Origin: Rostratula benghalensis
Lineage: Eukaryota; Chordata; Aves; Charadriiformes; Rostratulidae
DNA length: 64,000 nt
Assembly (NCBI GenBank): GCA_013399305.1
Contig: VXAI01000274.1
Span: forward strand, 188,341 to 252,340
Direction of reading: 5' to 3'
A model generated the notes under the pieces. That model made no database searches and was not told the origin of the DNA. It was given only the letters and a program-made list of their open reading frames with translations. The position numbers were made by a program, and so were the translations under genes. Shown piece by piece: positions 1 through 14,290 of this stretch. Position 1 is the first letter of the stretch. The number at the start of each line of letters is the position of its first letter.

Positions 1-3000
1 GTTATCCATTGTCGGGAGTTTTGAGGGGGAAAGGGCAGTGAGGGAAAAGGTTGGCTGGCATTAGATAACCAATAATCTGCACAAGCTCTTGGAGCTGGCA
101 GCAGAACTACAGTCTCAATACTGGTTTCAGCCTGGGAGCCATTGACACTCCCTGTACCAGCTATTTGGCTGGAACTTAAATATGTCACTTGGCACTGTGA
201 GTTGATAAAAGCCCTGTTATTTTCCAGGCTGAGAGCTAAACAAGACTGCAGCCTTCCTAAACCATTACACAGTGCTTATAAAGAACTGTTGGTTTGTGTG
301 AAGTAATTTAATCAACCTGATCATTAGATGAATTTGCTACTTCCACACTTTATTCTAATTGTGTTTGTTTATATGCATATTACACTTTTGCCCGGTTATT
401 TAGTTCTAATTAATAAATTGGAAAGAAGCATGCTATGAATGTCTGCTTCCCAAAGAGCACCTTCCTGAAATGGAGGAGTCTGCAGGGAAAACGAGCAGGA
501 CGGTGAGACCAGAGGGCGATCTCCAGAGCCATCCTTGCTGATTGCCGAAATCTGGGGTCTGAGCCAGAAAATCCACCGTCCGTTGAAGACCTGGCATCTA
601 AAGCTAATCCATTTCCCCTCATAAGTCTGTGTATACTGCATCACTTACCTCTATGTTATTTTTACAGAGATTGTTAACATTTGGGACATAAGCATTGCTG
701 AGCACAGTAAAGCACTTACTCTTAATCTAAAGGAAAATGTCAAGGAGGCATAACACATGCCCCTTTGCTGTACTTGGTCTCAGGATCCTTTTCTTTCCTT
801 GTTCCTCTATTGCAGGACTCTGTGGCTGTGCTGTCCATCACATCTGACTTCATTTACAAGCTGGTTGACAAAGTAAGCCCCTCCTGTGGAGCAGCACTAG
901 AGCTCATGGTACAAAGGTTTTGTTGTGAGAGCTGAAAACTCAAGGTATTTTTTGCAGGGAAAGTCTTTTCAGGCTGAAATAAATAATAATCTTATTTCTG
1001 TTCTTTTCGTGTGTCTTTTACATGCATATGACTTTTGTCATCTTCCTGAGTATGGAGTTATCCTATGACTGAATGATGTCATTTCTCTATTGCTAAGCCA
1101 GTAACATTTTATATGCCATTTATTGAAGTAATGCTGGCACAGCTTTGCAGTGCAATGGTCTTCTCTAGCTGTTGTCAGTAGGAAGGTGGTGATTTTGAAG
1201 GAAGCCAGACCGGGGCTTAAATGCACAAGAGGAGGAACCTCTTAGTGCAGGGATACAGTACTAAATATGACCAAGAAGATTTCTTCAACGTTTTTGCAAG
1301 AGTGTGTACTTCCCTCCACATCCTTTCACATCAGGATGAGGCAAAAATATTTTGAAACAAATCTCTGAGATGCTACACATAAACACAGTCTTTGGAAATG
1401 GTGCTTGGTCCTCGAGATGCTCTCCCAGAAAGCACCTCAGAGAAGTGCACCTAAGAACCCCTTCCTGCTTAGGGTGATCCACCACACAGATCAAGATGCC
1501 TGGATCGGAATAAGGACCTCAGCCTCACTGGCTTATAGGAGAGGCCAGGGCCTGAGGTAGGATATCGGTACATGGTCATCCATGCTGCTGGCTTATGAGT
1601 GTGCTCCAGCCCTGTTTTGGACTGTGTCCCCTACTGCTCTTAAGTTACACCTGGGCAAGGTTTGGAGGATGGCACAGGTGAAGATCGTACCCACAGGCAA
1701 TACAGATGGGGCTGGGATAAAGAGGCTGGAGACCTGTGGGAGCCACTCATGCTGTGCTGCTTCCCCTGTCCCCTCAGGGCTGGAGAAGTCCCAGGGAAGT
1801 TCCCCACAATCCATGATGTTGGCTGTGTCCCATGCTGGGTCTCTACCTCTTCTGCAAAGTGTTATTGCAACCTGTAACAGGTCCTGAGTCACTGGAGTGA
1901 GGCTGTGAGCCATGTTATCTTACACAGGTGTGAATCTCCTAATACTGGGCTGGTGGCTTTTCTGAGGAGGGAGCTTTGATCTCCTTCTGTCCTGCTTTGA
2001 CTAAAATTGCCTTGCTGCTTGAAACTTGTACGTTTGTTCCCATTAAAAATTTCAATATTGAACTTGTGGGAAAAGCTTTTACCAGAAAAAAGTCCTGATC
2101 GGGTCAAATGCTAGTTTAAGTCTTAGCAATTCTACAATCCTTCTCTGTTTTAGTTTTTGGTGTTTTCTAAGCCTTAATGTATTCTAGATTTATTTAATTC
2201 GGAGAAAAAGATGAGTGTTGCAGCGAATGGCATCAGTTATAGAGGAAGAGGCTATATGGAAGCTGTAGCTGTAGAGTCCTCAAAGAAGACCAAGAAAGAA
2301 GTGGCAACATTTAGTTCAGGAGGTCTCAAAACGACAGGGAAGATGAGTTAATGAAAACCTCTCTATGCATTCAAAATTAGTTGAACTAAAATACACTCTG
2401 CATTAGAGTGTAAGCTGTGCACCACCATTTCTGGATTTTAGTGACTTGAGAGCTTAAGGAGTTAATTTGTTTTCTGCTTTGTTTACTGTTTTTCTGCCCC
2501 AGAGTGGGTTGTTTTTTAAATGTCAGATCTACACTGACACTCACATCAAAAAGCCTGTGATTCGGCTTGATAGATCAGCTACTGCAAAGGGGTAGAGGTT
2601 GGTAACTGACCCTACTATTGAGATATATGATGCTTATTTAGAGAAATGACAGATATTCTTGATGAGATGCACAGGTGTAAGCTGCACACTTCTCCCTCAA
2701 GGTTACTTTCAAAAGAGAAGGAAAAGAAGCCGGGTTTATTCTTCTGCCCTTCTTTCTTCTATTTAAGGTAGAAAATGCAGTGTTTTCTGCATTAGAAGTG
2801 CTGTCTACTGTGAGTGAGTGAGAGAACAGATGAACCGTGATACCACTTGACATTTATACAGGAACAGGTCAGCAGGGATAATAGTTTTAGTGAGTTGATG
2901 GTAGAATTTGGGCTTCTTTTTATCATCTACACAAATACAACCTCAGTTCATACATTTGAAGGAAAAGATGTCACTCCTGCAATTAGGACATTTCCCATTA

Positions 3001-6000
3001 CTTCTTGCAATGTTTTAAAAAGGTAATTTGTAGGGAAAATACTCCCGTGATGTGTTTGCACGATTCTAACTATTTGAAAGACAGTCAAGAAAGAGATCTA
3101 TAAGCTCCAATAGTATCTTAGACAGGTGAAAAGGCAATGGAGAAGGGCTTCGTCAGCCACGTCTGAAGACAAATTGTAGGTGATAAAGCTCATCTGCAAA
3201 GGGACATTCTTCAACGTGGCTGAATTGGAATTCTTCATTATCTACTTAAATGAAAAATGCTGATTTGCTAAAAGAATTTCTGAAAATGAGCTGTTTCATT
3301 TCAGTGAATGATTTGTTAATAAATCACACGTGCAATAAGAAAGGTCTGCTTTACTGTTTATAAAAATGATAAACATTGAATTTTTTCAGTCAGAAACAAC
3401 TTTTTCTTTTAAAATTTAATTTAATTTACATAGAAAAGAGAAACTAGGTTAAATGAAGCATTTCAGTTGGACAATCTCAATTTTTTTGGCTGTTTCATTT
3501 TGCAAGAAGAGGTTCTTCGCAATCTACACTATTCTCTGATTCTATGAGATTTCATTTTTGAGGCTGGAAAAATAATTGAAATATCAAATCTTTATGGATA
3601 TGAAAACTATTTGATGTGTACCCCTGCTTTCTAATAATGTCTTGATATCTCTCTCAGACAGCTTCCAAGTAAGCACATTACTCTACATTTTTTTGTGACA
3701 GAGCGAAACTTGGTAACCTGACTAAAGATATATAATTTGTTTGGTGTTTCTTTCCTCCCTGAGATCCTTTGTAAAGAACTGTGTCATGATGTTTAACTTA
3801 CAATTTTCAGTAACAAAGAAAAGTAGAAATATTAGAAATATGTATTAACTCTCCATGGTAGCTGAAAAGAGTCTGAAAAACTGTAGCCCAGTTTGCTTTC
3901 CTTTTGTGACTATTTTGTATATTATTTTTTATTTTTATATATTTATGGCAGTCTTTAAAAGGCTCACAAGAAAAGTCTTCTTTAAATCCCTTGAATTTAC
4001 TAGACCAAAGCCTCCAGACCATCACAAAATGGATTATTTTGGGAGGAGTTCTTAATGAACTGGAAATTGGAAACTAAACCATTAATCCTTAATATAGGGT
4101 GGAAATTCTTCACATTGCTCTTTATTGTCTTAGTGTCACTGGAAATTAAGGTAGGATAATATTTCATGAAAAGCATTAAAGACGTCTGTAGCAGAAAAAA
4201 AAAAAAGAAACTAAGGATATATGCTTGAGCTGTAGTGACGACCAATCTTCATCAAGGTCTGGTGGGGTTTGGGTAAGAATAACTAATTCAGGTACTAAAA
4301 AATAATTCTCTTTTTTTCAGAAAGAACAGACTGTAACAGCACTTTTTTCAATCTCTAATTAGTCCTTCACACTTTTCCAAGCTGAGTGAAGAGATTTTGT
4401 TTTTTTCTTGTAGAAATTGAATTGACTTTTCCTGGTTGACCATCTAAAAAACTTCAAGAAAGCTCCTCAGGGAGTAGAAATCCGAAGAAGCTTCTAGAGA
4501 TAGTAGATACTTGCGGTTTGTTTGGTTTGGTTTCTGTCCCTTGCTATTAAAACTGTGCATTCAACCCTACTGTTTAGTGGAAACAGTTGATTTCCATCTA
4601 GGAATGACTTGCTAATGCTTCATTACTGAATTATGCCGCCATCACACCAGGCCATTGGAGAGAGTAGCTCAGATTTCAGTGTAGCTTGCCAGTGTGACTA
4701 AATGAAATCAAGGGGATTTAGACCAGGTTGATGTGGCCTCCTTTAAATTTACTCAGGTCATTTGCAAGTCCACTGCAGTTCACTACCTATGAATATTCAT
4801 TAATCAGATACTTATAAATATGCAAGAAATGGAGTGGGAGCTTCAATCTGTAAGCAAACCATCTGCAAGAACCGATAATTAGGGCTACCATATTTCTGAA
4901 AGATGTCAGACCTGCTGAGCATGTGTACCCAAGGTGGATGTGTGTTGGACTTACCAGATGACTGCAAACCCTAGGCAAATGTAGAAAAATCTTGAAATGT
5001 GTGCCGAATGAGCACAACATGTCTGGGAAAACCCATTTATCTATCATACTGGCCCTAGCAACATTGGGGCATTATTGGCAAAACCAACAGTATTTTCATG
5101 AGAAGATATGTGGGGTTTCAGAATGCACACCAGACTGACCAAATGGCTGGGTCTACCCCTGAAAAGCTGAGATCTTTGAATCCCACCATTTCTTGTGAGA
5201 AGACAAGGAGGACTTGTGAATCACCTGAAGTGCAGATTTGGAATCAGTCACATTAGCCACTGGAGGCAATCACCTGGGTTAACAGGAAAACATGTGGCAA
5301 GATCCAGAGGAGTGCTGGGACTTAGACCTAGAGGGTAAGAGTGAAAAAATGCCTTGGATTCTCTCTGTTTTGAATTTTTATTTGTAAAAATGAAAATGAT
5401 CCTACAAAATTCAGCAGCAGCTTTTAATGTTCATTCTACCTTCAAACTGCTGTTAATTGTGCCTGTTTAGTGAGTATGTGTTTTTAATTTAATGCTTCTG
5501 GACTTGCTTTGAATGTCAGTGTTGTAGACAATGTTGAATAGGTTGTATTTTGCTTGTGATATTTAAGTCTCCTTCCTGGTTCCTCAGCAGCATAGAGATC
5601 GGGCTTGCAGTCTCTTCCACAGTGCTTCTGCAATACAGTTGTTATTACAAATGATGCCACTTTAGGCAGGATAGACACAAGCAAACTGTAAGCTCAGAAT
5701 TGCCCATTGTAATCAAATTGGCTATTTTCCAAACAATTCACAGTCTCTCTCCCAGTGTGACCTTTCAGAGCCCTGCACTCAGCAAAATAGGGGTATATTA
5801 CCTTTCATGCACTACTGTTCATTTTCAGGAGAAAGCTGGGATTATTGTTCAAATTCTGTTCAATTACACCTGAGCACCTCATTGTTTTCAGGGGGAGGGC
5901 ACGAAGGAGTCGGGTCAGCATTTGGTACAGAGATGCATCTAGCATTACACAAAGCAGGGCAGAAACAGAAAGGGTTAAAAGCACACTGAGTAATAAATAT

Positions 6001-9000
6001 GTGACAAACCAAACGCCTAGGAAAAGAAGGGATGCCATCTCCCAGTTAGTCCAGTTATTCTCACCTAGCCTTGATGCCAGTTTGCAGAGGGGTAATTGGA
6101 TATAATATATATGTCAGGCAGGAGCTGGGGGCGGAGGAGACAGAGAAGATAACTTATTTAATGTGTTTACCTGTTACCTAAACACATAAAAGAGCAAATG
6201 AGATCTGGAGTAAGGGATCCTTTAAATTGGGGCACTTGGGGTCTAGGCCATTGCCCCTTTTTCTCCCTCAGCTTTATAGCTGTTCTTAGAAATCATGGGT
6301 TCATATAGATACTTAAAAAAAAAGATCCAAACAACGATAGATTGCCCAGCAGAAAATTATTTATATGAAAACTCTTGCCTAAGCATAATTTTTCTTGAGA
6401 TGACATCTGCTTTAAAAATACAACACAATCTCGACTCAGATGTAAAAGTAACACCCTCCCCCTTATTTTTTTTTTATTTTCTTGCTGACACCAAGAGATA
6501 CAGAACTTGCTGACGATATGTGGCTGATAGCTATATCAGTCAACCCTAAATAGTCTATATATCCATGTACAGTGTAAAATAGCATTGATTTATGTAATTG
6601 GGATTTTTTAGCAATACAATTTTGTGCAATTATGTTTGTTTTTCCCGATCCAGAACTGGCTTCCCTGGTGAATCTGGAAGCAGTCTCTGATTGTACAGAA
6701 CCACTATTTATTCCACCCTTGTGCTTCCCTTGAGTGTAAGTTATGATATATCAGCATTGTCTTTGAGGTCTACCGAAGCTTTGGATATGCAATACACTGA
6801 AGAGTGGAGACGGAATGAAGTTGAAAGGATTCATGAATAAAATGTAAGTGGATGATACTTCAAACTAAAGCACAAATACTGCATTGCCTAAATGGAGAGA
6901 AATTGCTCCTTTTGCTCAAGTAGGAGCAGTAGCAGTAACAATAAACTAGGATTATTGTGGCCTTTGGTCTCGGGCTCAGTTGTTATCGGAGAGTGGCACA
7001 CAGCAGCTACTGGAATACTTTCTTTCCACATGATGGCTGCAGTTGAACTTTGGTGAAGAAAATAAATACCCTATAGGGTACAGAGCCTTATGGATCCGTG
7101 AGAGAACCATCGCCAACTCTGAGTGATCCCCCCCACAACCTGCAGCACCTACAAAAATAAATAAGGTTTTCAATCCAAAATTCTTGATAAATGGAAAGCA
7201 CCATTCTGCCCCTGGCATTGTCAATTTTCTCTCCTTTTTCAGGGAACCTGATTATTCACACTCAGTATAAACATCCTGCATGAGGTAAATAGGTACCAAG
7301 GCTAGTGCTGTTTTTGAACATAGATCATCATTTTACTTACTCCCTTACATCATTTAACTCTGTTCTGGTGACCCTGGGACCTGGTAATACGCACTGCAAC
7401 CAATAACCATAACTCCATGATCCGTATAGAATACATGAAGGATGGTGGCAAGTATATAATTTATTACCTTCTGTAGTGCTGTGTTATTATTATGTGACTG
7501 TTATAGCATTCATAGTTTGACAGATTCCTATTAGCCAGTCAGTCAGAATATGTAGTGTATTATTTTACCAATACCTGATGCATATCAATAAAGTGGGTGA
7601 ACACTGCTGTAAAAGAACAGCTGAATTGGTTTGGATGGCATAATCTCCCATCCTGAGTTCTCACCTGAAACACCAGTTTAAGCTGATGGATACTTTTGAA
7701 ATGATGAGAAAAGTCTGGGTACATTTCTTCCCTGCTATGTCCTGAATCCCTGAAAGGAAGTGTCAAAATAGCACAAGAGGTTATTTTCATCGTACTCCCA
7801 TTCCAACAGCAGAAGCAAAAATTATGAGAAATCTTTTACTGTGAGACAACCTGTTCTCACAAGATTTCCAGCCCATTAACTCAAGAATCAGATTGTTTGG
7901 ATTAGGTTTGCACAAACAGCCAAGCTTTTCAGGTGCTTATCCAAAAGGCATTGAACCAAATCTTTTGAGGTTTCCCCACATACTTAATATATTATGCAAA
8001 TATTGACTATATGCAGAGACAAGAGAAAGATGGGGAAAATCTCCTTGTCCAGGACAAGCAGAATTAGTTCTCACTGAACAAATAAAGCTGTCATGCTTTC
8101 TACTGGCTGGACAAAAACTGCAAGAGGGAGTGGATGTACAGACAGACAGTGCCGTGGGACTGAGGATGACCAAGGGGGTGAGGAAGTCTGAAGGTATAAA
8201 GCAGTAAGCTGCTGGAGTCTGGGAAAAGGAGACAAAGACGCATAGAGCCATGAAACAGTCTGATGAATTATGGGAAATTCGGAGCTTGTATATGAAAAGG
8301 ATCTGACCAGGGGTAGCTGTGAAGCTGGGGAGAGGAGCTGGGTAATACAGCCCCTATCCCCTAGTATGTGGCCAGAGCTCAGCTCACACCCGGTGGCCTC
8401 GGTGGGGAATATAGTGGAGCTGAGCATGGGGATATCAGTCCTCCAAGGGCTGGACACTGCTGCTGTTCTCCTTGGCTCAGAATAGCTGGCTGGAGCCTGG
8501 TAAATCCCTATTCATATATTTCCTCCTCCTGCATTTCTAAAAGAGAGAAAGAGTAGATCAGTCTGTAATGTTTATGTGAGGATTTCTTTGTGCAATATTC
8601 TGACTAGATGAAATACATTTAACAAGTACAAATCAAAATTTAAGAAACTACATAGGGAAAAATACAAGTTATCCAGATTTTTTTCTGTAATTTCCATTGC
8701 ATAGGCAACCTGACACAACACGTTGCATGTAATTTGACCATGCTGTCAGTTTTTACTAGGATTGTAAGCAATATGATCAAACAAATTTTAATCAAGGTGT
8801 CTGAAACAAAGCATTCAATATTATATAGATTCTTACCCAATGCATTGCAACAGTGTGTTAACAAGCTGATATGAAATCTACAACTTTAAGGTGAAACAGC
8901 CTGACTGTTAAAAAGACCATGAGTCCTGTCTCACCCAATGAATGGTTGGCAGCAGCACAGAGAGAAAGGTTTGTATATAATGTAGTCCTACTCATCCTGC

Positions 9001-12000
9001 TTCTGAGGGATAATATAATAAGAACATACCGGCAGAGATGTATCTGTCCACAATTTCATGAATGGTCAAGAAAATAGCGTGGGATACTTTGTATTACCTC
9101 ATGATGAACTATTAAGCAAAGATATAATCATCAAAGGCTATAGAGAGGCTCTTTTTTTTAACTTGAGTAAAGGAAATTTCTGCAGGCACTTAAAGAGCTG
9201 GTGGGAAGAGAACAGAGTCATATACCCTCATGGGAGTTAGTGAAAGTGCTACTTGCAATTCCGAGCGTCTCTCCACCTTGCTTTAGATGTTTATGTGGTA
9301 ATCATTTAGGGATTACAGTCAGGATCCCTTTATGCTCTATGGAGAAAAATAGGCATTTTTAGGGAGAGATTCTTTTGGCTGGTTTTAGTTGTCTTCTTTA
9401 GTATAGGATGATTTGTGACCTCATACTTATTATTCTCATCAATGACTATAAGTTTCAGCAAAAATGACTACACTTACGGTCATGTTTAGGCAGAATATCT
9501 CCCTCTCTCTCACCACAGCTCTTAACATATTTTTTTCATTGTATCTTGTATGAGTTATGGCATTACAAGGTGTTTCGCATGAAGGTACTCAAATTTTTGA
9601 AATAAACTTACAAGAGATGCTTTGTTTTCTCAGTGTACAATGGGAAGCATGGCCAACTATTTGAAATCTTCCCTAAGGAAAAGGGGATCATTTTTTTTTG
9701 ATAAATTCTTTCAAGACAAGGTGACCAGCAGAAATTATGGAAGTTATCCTGTCTTCTTCCACAGGGTGTTTAAACATCCATTTGAGAGGAATGTGGGTGG
9801 GATGCTCTTCTATGTAACTCTCCTCCACATATTTGGTGCCAATTAAAACCTTGTTCCTCAGTGGCACACCATCTGTTTTGCATTTTGATCCCCCAGCATA
9901 ATGCTGAGGGGACGTGAATAGAGGAGTGGGATATCATTATCTCAGTGAATCCCTGTGTGAGATGAGGCACCACTGGGTGGAACAGTGTTGTCGGTGGGAT
10001 CAGTAATGCCACCCCAGAGTGGCTGCCCGGCCTCTGCCATAGACATGGAAACTCACAGAAGTTACTTTAGAAAGGGATTTCAGCACAGAATGCCTACTGA
10101 AGTAGATATTCATAGTCTCTGGAAGACCTGTACACTGACTAGCTTCACTGGTAACTTTACTAATCATATGGAGCCTGCTGAGTTCTAGCCGTGGCCACAT
10201 CTCCACAGACAGCCAAGGCACCCTGCAACAGTGAAGCTGAGCTAGATAGCTCACATATGCTGTGCTCCCAAAGAAATTGAGAGATTTTCGAGATGTTTAG
10301 ATGTTTGTCCCAGTGATGTGTTGTTGATATTAAGCTAAGTGTGTATTTCAGGATGCACAATCCCACAGTAAAGAGGAACGGAGTCTGTTGCATCACTGAA
10401 AGCAGTCCCCTGAAATCTCAGAAAACCATACCTTAGAATCCTTCCATTAGAAGAACCAGCTCCATCTTAAAAGTATGTTCTCCCACTGGTTTCTGCTCTT
10501 TTTGTGCACAAGAGGTACAGGTGCCTGTAAGAAGTCATCATAAAATGCAGGTACTCAGCAGATTTCCCGCTTCTAGCTCACGTTCCCTAAATCTGGGAGT
10601 GCTGCTGCTGAGTGCTTAGAGGAACTCTTCAGGTCTGGGTTCACTCAAGGAGGAAGCATGTAATTGAACTAGTCTTGAATCAAACACCAAAGATCCTCAG
10701 ACAAAGAACAAGTACTCCCTCTTTTACTATTTGTTACTGACCACTTTATGCAACTCCCCACTGCGATTTTGAGTCTGTCTTTGGAGATGTCCATATCTCT
10801 TCACTGAATGTGTGAGGGTGCTAATTTTTGATTAAGTAATTAATTAGTCAGTTAATGCTGGGGCTAAGTATGTATTTGTAGGTGCTATAATGTTTAATAT
10901 AGATATCTAGAGTAGGCACGCTGGTTTTGCTCTTTTTTATTTAGTGCTCTTCATGACTGTTGCGGAAACCAAGGACAGAGAAACTGAGTCTAGATTTTTC
11001 AGTCTTCATCATAAAGATTAAGGTTTCAACCAAGACAGAACAGGTGCAGAGCAATGAGCTGGTACGTAATTATTTGTTCCTATTGCAAAATATATGCCTT
11101 CGATCTAAGAGCTTACTGGGAATTTTCCGATCTGTTTCTGTATGGAGACATGCTTCTCAAGAGTGAAAACTAAAAAAAATAAAGTTTTCTTCAAAATAGT
11201 TCTTTCTTTTTCTGCAAGAAAGTTTTTGTGTAGATCAGTTAATCTAAAACTGAAACTTTACATTTGCTGAAGGAGCCAGCAATATTTATTCTGAGTCAGT
11301 AAAACAGCCCTTCTCTCATGGGAAGGATTCAGGGCCAAATGTCACATCCGTGATGCGACACTGAGTAGGAATTACAGGGCTGTGGCTCCCATAAGGTATC
11401 CTTTCCACCAAGCAAAATGAACCATGTCAGTGTGGGAAGGATAAATGGCAATCTTTGGCTGTCATGAACCAGGGTCTTATTATAGACACAGAGATAATGA
11501 AACTAATGTATCCTGAGGCAGTGTAACTTGAAAGAGTATCAGAACAGGAGAATGTGTGCTGAATTTAATTTACTGAGGCATTTTTTGTGGTGTGTTTAGG
11601 GCTAAGTTTCAGCAAACAGTATGGAGCCCTGGTCTTTCAGAAGTGAAGCAATGTTTGGACAGCTGGCAACAGGATAAGGCTACACAGGGTCTGCCCACCT
11701 CAATCAATCCTTCACTGAGATAAGCAAGGCAGAAGATAGGCTGGGAAGAACCGAACCCCATTCAAGTTTTCCACAAAACGTTTTTATCTGTTAACCAAAT
11801 GGTAGAGAAGATGGGAACAACTGACCTGGAAGCTAATAAGGTCAACTGATGCAATTTTTGAAGATGACAGAAATGAAGCTCCTCTTCTAATTTATCAAGA
11901 GTATGTATGTTTGGTTTAGGTATGTTTTGGGTATGAGATATTGCCTTATGCCTGCTCCTACCTGACAGATCAGTGTTTTCACAGGGCTGGATAGGATGCC

Positions 12001-14248
12001 TGCATTTATTTCATGACTGGACATATAAGCAGCCTGTAGGCTGCACTTTAACGCCTAAGTGTGTACACCATCTCTCTCCAGCAGCTGACATAACCTATAG
12101 TTATGTACAGGAAGCATGGTAATCCTCATAATTAGTAAAATTCTGGGGTCAATGCGGGTGAAGAGATTTCATACACCTTTTAAACTTACTCATGATATTT
12201 TCTTCATCTTCTGCCCACCTTTATTTTATTTCCTCTCACAGAAGCTACTCGGCATAACTTCTGCCTTACGCTTCAAATGCTATGCTGTCACTGGCAGTTA
12301 TAAAGAGAACGGAACAATCCAAAAGGAAAATTTCCATATGGGAAACCTTTTCTAGCAGGGTATGTTTTTATTTGATTGGATCCAAGAAAGTAGCTTGAGA
12401 CATTTAGAAGTATGCCCACCTTATTCTGTTGAAAATTCGAAGCATTTATGATCCCAAGAGGTAAAAAAAACCCTATGTAAAGCACATTGGTGTACATGAC
12501 ATTTATTATCTGTATTAAATCACTACTCAGAAACCTTGGCAAGGACTGAGTTCTGTTTTGCTGGGCACACTTCAAATGTATAAAGGGTGACACCTCTCTC
12601 CAGAGTTTAAGCTTTCCATCTGACTGGCTTACTACCATGTTATAATAGTGCTGTCTCTGGCATGCTGATTTGTGGCCTTGATCAAATCACTTGTCCTTTT
12701 ACTTACTTAAAAAAACCAAACCCAACTCCTTCACTTGAATGCATTATAAGTCAAGAGAGCCACTCACACATGCACAGGATGTGTGTAGGACTGAAACCTT
12801 AGGTCATGCAAACAACATCCCCTTCATGAGGAGCCTCATGTTCCCATTCTGTCCCTTTGTCAGGCATGCTTTATCTGCTATTCTGCTTTATCTTCCAGCT
12901 CAACTCCTTGGGTACAAACTTCCTGTTTTATTTAAACCAAAATGCTAAAACCCCCTCAATCTCTGAACCCTAGTATTTAATCCATCTAGTTTCTTTGGGC
13001 TGATTCACATTTGGGAAAAAGTACAAGGTGAGTTCAGTTAGCAGATCTGACTGGGTGACAAACCTGATCAGGTAGCATGGATGACAGCCAGGTTAGTGCA
13101 TGGTGAGATGCAAACCTTTGAAGTTGGCCTGTCTGTACCTGGAGAGACCATGAACATACCACCTTCCCTGTTAACTCCTGTTAGTAATAAATAACTCCTG
13201 TTATTTCTGCAGTTTGAGCTACATGCTTGGCACTGAAATTTAAAGCTGCTGGTTCTTGCCTCTGCAGACCAATACCCTTAAAAATTTTAGAGATGTGTAA
13301 CTTAAACATATTGAGTATTCCAGATGAAAGGTCAAAACTGTCCTACTATAGTCATTGCTATGTTGTTAAAAATTATCCCAAGAAAGGAGGATATTCAGGT
13401 AAAGGTGATAAGCAGAGCAGTGGGTGCAGAAGGAAGAACTGGAAATGTCAGGAGCAAATGCAAGAAGCATTTCGTTTGAGTAGCAAATGCTCAGCTAGAA
13501 TGAGCAGCAATGGAAATAACAACTGTGAAAGACAATCTTAAATTTGTTAAGGAAGGAGCGTATGTGGTGGGAAAACATAGGCCATAGAGCAAGACAGATG
13601 ACTGCAGCAGCTGAGCTGTGAATAAGGTGGAGCAGAGGAAGAGTGCTGCCAGGAATCCTGGGTGGAAGAGAAGGCTGTAGTGCCAGAGCTCTGGACAAGC
13701 TTCTGAGTAGGAATCTGTAAACATTTAGAAATGGGAGAAGGAAAGATGGAAGAGGAGTCACTGAGCACTTGGATATTGAAGAGCGTAAGAATACCACAAT
13801 AACTACAAAAAATCTTGCAATGCTAAGGAAAACTTCTCAAAAATGTACCTCTCTAGAGAGTTGATAGCTTCTTACATACATGTGGTTTTTTGGTGTTTGC
13901 CATATGACATATTTTTCTTCATAACCCAGAGAAGACCTGACTTCTTCAGTGGTTCAACATGGTATAAAAGAGGCCTCTGAGGACATAGGCTAAAAGTATC
14001 TCCTATAAACTTCCAGCACAACATGTACCTGTAGGTATGTCTTATCCTTCACAGCTATTTGACTAATTACATTTATTTATTAATCTCAAATGTAAAGTGT
14101 CCAAGAAGACATTGGATATCCCCACTTTAAGATGTTCTCTCAACCTTCCCTGAAGGTCCATCCATCAGAGACCCTGGATCTTTGTAATTTGTCAAGGATT
14201 CCATAATTGGCAGGAAAAGATGGCTTTGTGCATGTATGTCCCCTGTTG
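1..14248. other. AT-rich non-coding stretch, no gene recognised
   Basis: Apart from the possible CR1 tail at 3.5 kb, I see only unique-looking AT-rich sequence with short homopolymers (for example A12 near 4195). Open frames are short, lie on both strands, and have no recognisable domain, start context or splice pairing. At 5805-6105 three frames on both strands stay open together, which may mean locally stop-poor sequence and not coding. Confidence 0.7.
3466..3547 (+). mobile_element. Possible highly decayed CR1 3' end
   Basis: GTTGGACAATCTCAA at 3466 is followed about 45 bases later by GAGGTTCTTCGCAATC and an ATTCTCTGATTCTATGAG tail. The order fits the CR1 terminal region, but a T-rich stretch interrupts it and several positions differ. 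Confidence 0.4.
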
Positions 14249-14290
14249 TCCCTCCCTCCCTCCCTTCCTCCCTCCCTCCCTTCCTTTCCC
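14249..14290. repeat. (TCCC)n microsatellite
   Basis: About 42 bases of almost pure TCCC repeat with TTCC interruptions. The complementary strand is purine-only. An open frame across it on the minus strand (glycine/arginine-rich) is an artefact of the repeat. Confidence 0.95.

Noticed and set aside
12288..12638. 116-codon minus-strand ORF as a gene
   Set aside because: No recognisable family, and it overlaps an open frame on the plus strand.
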